Shown here: positions 59,369 to 64,000 of the stretch, one piece after another
Numbering within the stretch: the stretch's first letter is position 1
How the letters are laid out: every line of letters begins with the position of its first letter
Assembly (NCBI RefSeq): GCF_009497655.1
Contig: NZ_CP023317.1
Coordinates: forward strand, 2,819,501-2,883,500
DNA: 64,000 nt
Direction of reading: 5' to 3'
Origin: Priestia megaterium
Lineage (GTDB): Bacteria; Bacillota; Bacilli; Bacillales; Bacillaceae_H
Position numbers and translations under genes: made by a program
The notes under the pieces: generated by a model
Database searches by the model: none
What the model saw: the letters and a program-made list of their open reading frames with translations, nothing else
Told to the model about the DNA's origin: nothing

Positions 59369-60907
59369 TTACAAATACATATATACACCTGGTCCTAGAG
59401 GAATACCGAATACAGCAAAAACAATCAACATTATAATCCAAATTCCTAAGAAGGCTAAAGTATAAGGAAGCATAAGTGAAATGATGGTTCCAAGCCCTGC
59501 TTTTGGCTCGTATTCTTTCATAAAGGCTAAAATGACAATCATGTAAGGATTTAAAGGAGTGATTACATTGGTAGACGAATCTGCTATTCGGTAAGCTGCT
59601 TGAATAAATCCAGGGTTGTACCCTAACAGCATGAACAATGGAATAAAAATAGGTGCTTCTAGTGCCCATTGAGCAGAGCCGCTGAAAATAAGAAGATTCA
59701 GCAGAGCTGTTAAAAATACAAAACCAATTACAACGGGAAAGCCTGTTAGATGTAATGCATTCAATATATCCGCTCCTTCTACTGCGATCCACGTTCCAAG
59801 ATTCGTCCAATTAAAGTAGGCAATAAATTGAGCAGCCGCAAAAATAAGGACGATGTAGCTTGCCATATCTTTCATCGAATCAGTCATATAAGCAGGTATA
59901 TCTCTAGAACTTTTGATTTTCCCTACTGTTATTCCATAAACAGAGCCAACTACCACAAAAAACAGCAGCGTAATCGGAATGATACCATCTAAAAAAGGAG
60001 ATGGAACAATTCCGCCGTCTTCATTTCGTAGAGGAGAGTTGGGCCAAAATAAGAAAACAGCTAGTACAACGACATAAATACATGCAGCAACGATACTGTT
60101 TTTTAAGCCTCTTGCTTCTGCCTCACTAATTTCACCAAAATCATTGCGTTTTTTTCCTTTATAATTACCCAGTCTAGGTTCTACAATCTTTTCAGTGACG
60201 ATCGCTCCTATAATAGTTAAAACAAATACAGAAGCCGCCATGAAGTACCAGTTCGCTGCAGGACTGACAGCAGCGCTTGTGTCAATTGTTTTAGCAGCTT
60301 CAGTAGAAATGCCCGATAACAATCCATCGGTTCCGGATATAATAAGATTCGCTGTAAAGCCTGATCCCACCCCAGCAAATCCTGCCGCTAATCCAGCAAG
60401 CGGGTGCCTTCCTACTGTATAAAATATCATTGCTGCAAGCGGAGGAACGATGACAAAAGCAGCATCTGCCGCTAAGTTGGCCATAATTCCTGTAAAAATG
60501 ATGGCGTATGTAATAAGAGCTTTTGGAGCATTTAAAATCGTTTTCTTTATGGCCACTTCAAGCAGACCTACTTTTTCTGCAAGTCCGACTCCAAGCATCA
60601 TAGCAAGTACAAGTCCTAGGGGCTTAAATTCAGTGAAATTGGTCAGCATCGATGTTAAGATATACTGAATGCCTTCATGCGACAACAAACTTTTAATTGG
60701 AAGAGTCTTATTAGTACCAGGATGGACCACTGTTACTCCCATACTATTAATAGCAACAGACGCTAATACGATAATAAGCGCTAAGCATACAAACAAAATA
60801 AAAGGATCAGGTAGTTTGTTTCCGAATGCTTCTACTCTTCCTAATAGTTTGTCTAGAAAGGTTGTTAGATGTGGTTTTTGCTCTGTTTGCAAATTAGGTT
60901 GTGCCAT
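59369..60907 (-). CDS. AbgT-family transporter
   Basis: A 512-residue membrane transporter with about 11-13 helices. LDKLLGRVEAFGNKLPDPFI opens it, then MMLGVGLAEKVGLLEVAIKK, the conserved LAADAAFVIVPPLAAMIFYT and GFTANLIISGTDGLLSGIST, and in the second half NLLIFSGSAQWALEAPIFIP and RIADSSTNVITPLNPYM. AbgT proteins move p-aminobenzoyl-glutamate or export sulfonamides. No abgAB peptidase genes are adjacent. ATG follows AAGGGAGAGAAAGT. It is a single gene with its own terminator. Confidence 0.9.
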   Translation of the reverse strand: MAQPNLQTEQKPHLTTFLDKLLGRVEAFGNKLPDPFILFVCLALIIVLASVAINSMGVTVVHPGTNKTLPIKSLLSHEGIQYILTSMLTNFTEFKPLGLVLAMMLGVGLAEKVGLLEVAIKKTILNAPKALITYAIIFTGIMANLAADAAFVIVPPLAAMIFYTVGRHPLAGLAAGFAGVGSGFTANLIISGTDGLLSGISTEAAKTIDTSAAVSPAANWYFMAASVFVLTIIGAIVTEKIVEPRLGNYKGKKRNDFGEISEAEARGLKNSIVAACIYVVVLAVFLFWPNSPLRNEDGGIVPSPFLDGIIPITLLFFVVVGSVYGITVGKIKSSRDIPAYMTDSMKDMASYIVLIFAAAQFIAYFNWTNLGTWIAVEGADILNALHLTGFPVVIGFVFLTALLNLLIFSGSAQWALEAPIFIPLFMLLGYNPGFIQAAYRIADSSTNVITPLNPYMIVILAFMKEYEPKAGLGTIISLMLPYTLAFLGIWIIMLIVFAVFGIPLGPGVYMYL

Positions 60908-61107
60908 ACTTTCTCTCCCTTTTCTTTTAGATTCTTTTTGTTTTTTTTCCTTTTAATTACCAAAAAGACTATTAGTACATAATAATCTGAATATTTATAT
61001 TATTCAAGTATTATTTTTAAGGAATTTTTATTTATCTATTAAAACTAATAGCATTTAGATAAATAGAAAGCCAGAAGAGATCTTTTGAATCGACAATCAA
61101 AAATAAC

Positions 61108-61137
61108 AAAAAGCTCTCCGTTTGAAGAGAGCTTTTT
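61108..61137 (-). terminator. Terminator of the sortase gene
   Basis: AAAAAGCTCTC and GAGAGCTTTTT form a perfect 11-bp stem around CGTTTGAA. It lies immediately after the sortase stop codon. Confidence 0.9.
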
Positions 61138-61138
61138 G

Positions 61139-62101
61139 TTATTTCGCTATACTAGATGGGGCAGACTCTTTTCCTGACTCGTTAACAGCTGTTACATAAT
61201 AACGAGACTGAGATGCGTCGGAGTCGGCAAAGCTTTTTCGCTCAAATTCCGAAACGCTGCCAATATGGACAAATGTTCCGCCTGGGTTCTTTTTATAAAT
61301 TCGGTAACCGATAATATTGCCTTCTCGTACCGCGTACCACGTAAGCAAATTACCGCTCATCTTTACATGTGTAGGAGGTTGTGGTGCAGTTGCTTCACGC
61401 TCCAATTCTTTTGCTTGGTCAGCTTTTAGTTCTGTATATACAACTAACCTCTCTTGATGGGTTCCTTCTGCACGGTCAAACGTGCCTGTACACGTAATTA
61501 GATTTAAATTACGTTTGTTGCTGTACCCAAAAATTTCGTTTAAAGGTGCCTTATCTCGCGGATAGCTTTTTGTACGTTTAACAACAAAGGTAAGCGTGGT
61601 CCCCTGTGCATCTCTTACGGTAATTTCATCGTCTTTTTTTAAGTTTTTTAGATTGTAAAAGACGGCAGGACCGGTTTTACTGTCTACGTGTCCTGCTAGT
61701 ACAGCATTTCCTTTTACGCCAGGTTTAGCTCCTGGTTCAAACCAAGCAACTCCATTTTCTGTAGATGGCGCTGCCATTTCACCGCTGTCTAATAACCCTA
61801 CTTGTTCAATTGAAGCCTCCACATGAATAGCTGGAATGGACACTTTTGCAGGAATGATTCCTTTGAATTCTTTGTTTAACTGTTTGGCTTCTGTTTTATG
61901 CTGTTTTAATACAGCAAATTCCTCTTCAAGCGTTACCCGGCTTTTTAAATCCTTTGATTGTGATTCTTTTTCTTTTTGCTTAGCTGCATTCTGTTGCTTC
62001 ATTTCTTTTGCTTCTACCATTTGTTCTTTAAAATATAGTCCGCCGCTAACAAGCAGGACTAAACTTAATATACAGTAGGCGAGAACAATCGCTTTTTTCA
62101 C
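61139..62101 (-). CDS. Sortase with C-terminal FN3-like domain
   Basis: A 320-residue membrane-anchored transpeptidase. One N-terminal hydrophobic helix is followed by a charged, coiled-coil-like stretch (about 28-80), then the sortase domain (about 85-225). The catalytic triad is visible: His138 in LAGHVDSKTG, Cys204 in NLITCTGTF and Arg218 in HQERLVVY. The pattern fits class F/D-type enzymes. Residues about 240-315 add an FN3-like domain (TWYAVREGNIIGYRIYKKNP, YYVTAVNESGKES), unusual for a sortase. GTG at 62101 is chosen because GAGGTGA lies just upstream. It follows the LPxTG-like protein gene and probably anchors it. Confidence 0.85.
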   Translation of the reverse strand: MKKAIVLAYCILSLVLLVSGGLYFKEQMVEAKEMKQQNAAKQKEKESQSKDLKSRVTLEEEFAVLKQHKTEAKQLNKEFKGIIPAKVSIPAIHVEASIEQVGLLDSGEMAAPSTENGVAWFEPGAKPGVKGNAVLAGHVDSKTGPAVFYNLKNLKKDDEITVRDAQGTTLTFVVKRTKSYPRDKAPLNEIFGYSNKRNLNLITCTGTFDRAEGTHQERLVVYTELKADQAKELEREATAPQPPTHVKMSGNLLTWYAVREGNIIGYRIYKKNPGGTFVHIGSVSEFERKSFADSDASQSRYYVTAVNESGKESAPSSIAK

Positions 62102-62129
62102 ATCGTCACCTCGTTTCACAGCTGTTTAT

Positions 62130-62164
62130 AAAAAAGAAGAGAGAACAACCTCTCTTCTTTTTTT
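62130..62164 (-). terminator. Terminator/attenuator between substrate and sortase genes
   Basis: AAAAAGAAGAGAG and CTCTCTTCTTTTT pair around AACAAC, followed on the minus strand by T residues. It lies 43 bases after the surface-protein stop and 28 bases before the sortase start; partial read-through would give little sortase and much substrate. Confidence 0.8.
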
Positions 62165-62207
62165 AGGACTCTTGACTTGTAATTCATAAGGAAAAGGAGA
62201 AAAAATA

Positions 62208-63551
62208 TTATTTGCTTACTGGTTTCTTGCGTAAAATAACTCCAGCTGTTAATACAGCTAACGAACCTAGTGCAATATAGATCGCTGTTAGTGGGTTCAT
62301 CGTTGATTCAGATGCCCCGCCCATACCTGTTTTCGGCATATCTGTTGGCATAGCTGTCTCAGCAAACTTATCGGGATTTTGTTTTACAATCGCTTCACCT
62401 AAAGCTTGGCCGACACCAAACATTAATTTATACCCTTCACGGTACGTATCATAACTTCCAGCGTAGTCGCCGGATGCATATTGCTCAAATGTTTTAATAA
62501 CCGTATCTTCATGTGCTTTTATAGCTGCCTGTGCGTCTGCAGTTGGAAGGTTTCCATCTGTTGCTGTTCCTAAGAATGTACCAAATTCTTGCGCGAATTT
62601 ATGGAGCTTGTCTTTAGCAGCTTTTTCTCCTGCTTCATCGCCTTTTACTTGTGCACTTACTAGTTCAGCTTGGGCATTGATGTGATCTCCTTGCCAAATT
62701 TTTTCGAATTGTGCAGCCCCTTCATCGCCATATACTGAACCGATTGCAGCTTTAAAATCTGCTGTGTTAGCATTTTCTAACCAGCTAACATAGTCGTAAT
62801 CTTTTGAACCGTTGAACCCTTTTTCCATTCCCATTGTTGCTAAAGCAAAATGTTCTGCTGCTAAGCTGTTTAATGAAGAACGTAAATCTGCTGCTGGTGT
62901 ATCTACTTTGGTATTATCGAATTTATCGGGCATTTGCGTTACGATTGCATTTGATAACGCTTTACTAATGGCAAACATTTGCTGATATCCTTCGCGGTAT
63001 GTTTTAGCGGCCGCTTCGTAGTCACCTGCTACATAATCTTCAAATGTTTCTTTTACTTGGTCTTCATGTACGCGAAGCGCTTCTTTTGCTGCATCTTCAG
63101 GTAGTTTGCCTTCCGTAGCAGTACTTAAGAACTTAGCAAATTCATTTACGAATTGATTTACTTCTTTATCTACTTCAGCCATGGCTTCTTTGTCATTTTC
63201 TTTTGTTGCTTTTACAAAATCATCTGTGTAACTATTATGTTCTCTGAAAATTCTTTCAAATTCAGCTGCTCCTTTATCACCATAGACAGACGCAATAGCA
63301 GGCTCCATGTCAACGGCATTTTGGTCCAATGCTTTAAACGCAGCGTCAGCGTCTTTAGAACCGTCATAGGCTGTTGTCATAGCGGCAACGGCAAGCGTAA
63401 AGTGTTCAGATAATAAGTAGTCTAAGTTCGCTCGTAAATCTGCAGCTTTTGTTACTGCCGTTGGTTGTGCTTCCTCTGCGTTTGCAATTGTGGGCATCAA
63501 TAGTGAAGCTCCTAGTACAGGGATCATTAACTTTTTGCTTAATTTCATCAT
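62208..63551 (-). CDS. Sortase-anchored surface protein with duplicated helical domain
   Basis: A 447-residue secreted protein. A signal peptide ends near IANAEE. Two homologous helical halves follow (about 38-215 and 222-400), each with LxxxxSEHF(T/A)LA, a YGDxGAAxFExI segment, F(A/G)xFL(S/G)TAT(E/D)GxLP and DYxxxYxTYREGYxxMF. The C-terminus has the sorting signal MPKTG (residues 405-409), a hydrophobic helix and the basic tail RKKPVSK. MPKTG in place of LPxTG suggests a specialised sortase, most likely the one next door. The His/Met/Glu-rich repeated helices could bind metal or another ligand. ATG follows GAGGAG with eight bases of spacing. Confidence 0.88.
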   Translation of the reverse strand: MMKLSKKLMIPVLGASLLMPTIANAEEAQPTAVTKAADLRANLDYLLSEHFTLAVAAMTTAYDGSKDADAAFKALDQNAVDMEPAIASVYGDKGAAEFERIFREHNSYTDDFVKATKENDKEAMAEVDKEVNQFVNEFAKFLSTATEGKLPEDAAKEALRVHEDQVKETFEDYVAGDYEAAAKTYREGYQQMFAISKALSNAIVTQMPDKFDNTKVDTPAADLRSSLNSLAAEHFALATMGMEKGFNGSKDYDYVSWLENANTADFKAAIGSVYGDEGAAQFEKIWQGDHINAQAELVSAQVKGDEAGEKAAKDKLHKFAQEFGTFLGTATDGNLPTADAQAAIKAHEDTVIKTFEQYASGDYAGSYDTYREGYKLMFGVGQALGEAIVKQNPDKFAETAMPTDMPKTGMGGASESTMNPLTAIYIALGSLAVLTAGVILRKKPVSK

Positions 63552-63689
63552 TTTCCACTCTCCTCATTTTTAGTTGATGTACGCTACTTTTTTCATTCTT
63601 ACTACATCTTAAATCATTAAACAGATTGAACATTTTGAATATTCTTTATATTTTACCTTCATGTTCTCCCGTATTTAATGACTCTTTTT

Positions 63690-63935
63690 AGGAAGTATTC
63701 TCTTTCTATCTACTAAACGATTGGCGAATGACCTTGGATCACTTTTTTAAAACTTTTTTAAGATGTCATTTTCGTCAAGAATTCCTTCCCTTTCTACTTA
63801 TCTAACGAACGCTTTGTTCAGCTAGATCACTTTTTTTGAAAAAGTTTTTAACCGCTTTTTTCAAGAAGTACTTCCTTTTCTACTTACCTAACGATCACCT
63901 TATTCTGTTGGATCACTTTTTTTAAAATTATTTTA
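63690..63935. repeat. Three imperfect tandem repeats of 86-88 bp
   Basis: CTACTTACCTAACGA-like boxes recur at 63706-63720, 63794-63808 and 63880-63894, spaced 88 and 86 bases. (G/A)GATCACTTTTTT boxes follow each by about 15 bases (63736, 63824, 63910). Between them the units share a pyrimidine-rich stretch and drift in sequence. The array lies 140-390 bases upstream of the surface-protein gene on its transcribed strand. Confidence 0.75.
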
Positions 63936-63945
63936 AATTCAAAAG

Positions 63946-63981
63946 AAAAAGAAAGGTTTCTAAAGGAAACCTTTCTTTTTC
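63946..63981. terminator. Strong hairpin at the window end
   Basis: AAGAAAGGTTTC and GAAACCTTTCTT pair around TAAAG, flanked by A- and T-runs. It probably ends a gene lying to the right of the window or on the minus strand beyond it. Confidence 0.8.
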
Positions 63982-64000
63982 TCTTTACTTATTTAAAAAA

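Larger units (their letters stand above)
63552..64000. other. 449-base upstream region with tandem repeats
   Basis: The first 140 bases lead to the surface-protein start and should contain its promoter; TAAAAT near 63650 on the minus strand with TTAAAT 17 bases before it is a candidate. The next 250 bases are three imperfect direct repeats, and a terminator closes the window. No gene was seen. Confidence 0.6.

Noticed and set aside
59325-59810. 161-codon minus-strand frame at the end of the AbgT gene
   Set aside because: Shadow of the AbgT coding frame with a strongly biased composition; it passes through the terminator.
63690-63935. Possible CRISPR-like array
   Set aside because: Only three units, spaced 86-88 bases with divergent sequence along the whole unit and no cas genes; these are degenerate tandem repeats.

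Overview
The window reads as a chromosomal segment of a low-GC, spore-forming Bacillaceae bacterium, most like Bacillus/Priestia megaterium. This is inferred from gene content (a sigY-yxlCDEFG-type operon, odhAB, amtB-glnK, amj, a GerPF-like spore protein, RsbR) and not from any database comparison. No rRNA, tRNA, CRISPR array or complete insertion sequence was seen.

Bases 1 to about 7100 are the right end of an integrated mobile element, visibly richer in A+T than the rest. It holds a GHKL-type ATPase cut by the window edge, a replication-initiator-like protein beside a cluster of TGTACA repeats, an XRE-type regulator, a zinc-ribbon/repeat/Vsr-like nuclease, an HNH nuclease and a tyrosine integrase. 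The integrase faces the 3' end of an M29 aminopeptidase gene, the probable integration target.

Bases 8.5-18.8 kb form a glycolate-utilisation locus: permease (plus strand) divergent from glcE-glcF-glcD, malate synthase G, a fumarylacetoacetase-family enzyme and an IclR regulator (minus strand). Glycolate is imported, oxidised to glyoxylate by GlcDEF and condensed with acetyl-CoA to malate. Two cre-like sites lie in the divergent promoter region.

Bases 18.8-31 kb hold small membrane proteins, the lipid II flippase Amj, the SigY operon with a recognisable autoregulatory ECF promoter, a sigma-K-type promoter driving a GerPF-like protein and a Tyr/Trp-rich companion, a carboxylesterase, SsuD, an RsbR paralogue and CorA.

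Bases 31-42.4 kb hold a fused SpeD-SpeE polyamine enzyme, a polysaccharide deacetylase, YetF, a VanY-type carboxypeptidase, a two-component system with a beta-propeller lipoprotein, and a TetR-controlled YhgE/FAD-monooxygenase pair. Two copies of a GC-rich dispersed repeat lie at about 30.9 and 38.5 kb.

Bases 42.4-64 kb hold odhAB, an MFS/PadR efflux pair, several orphan genes, a decayed livF fragment that kept its terminator, amtB-glnK with a perfect TnrA-type box, an AbgT transporter, and a sortase next to its likely substrate, whose upstream region carries three imperfect 86-88 bp repeats.
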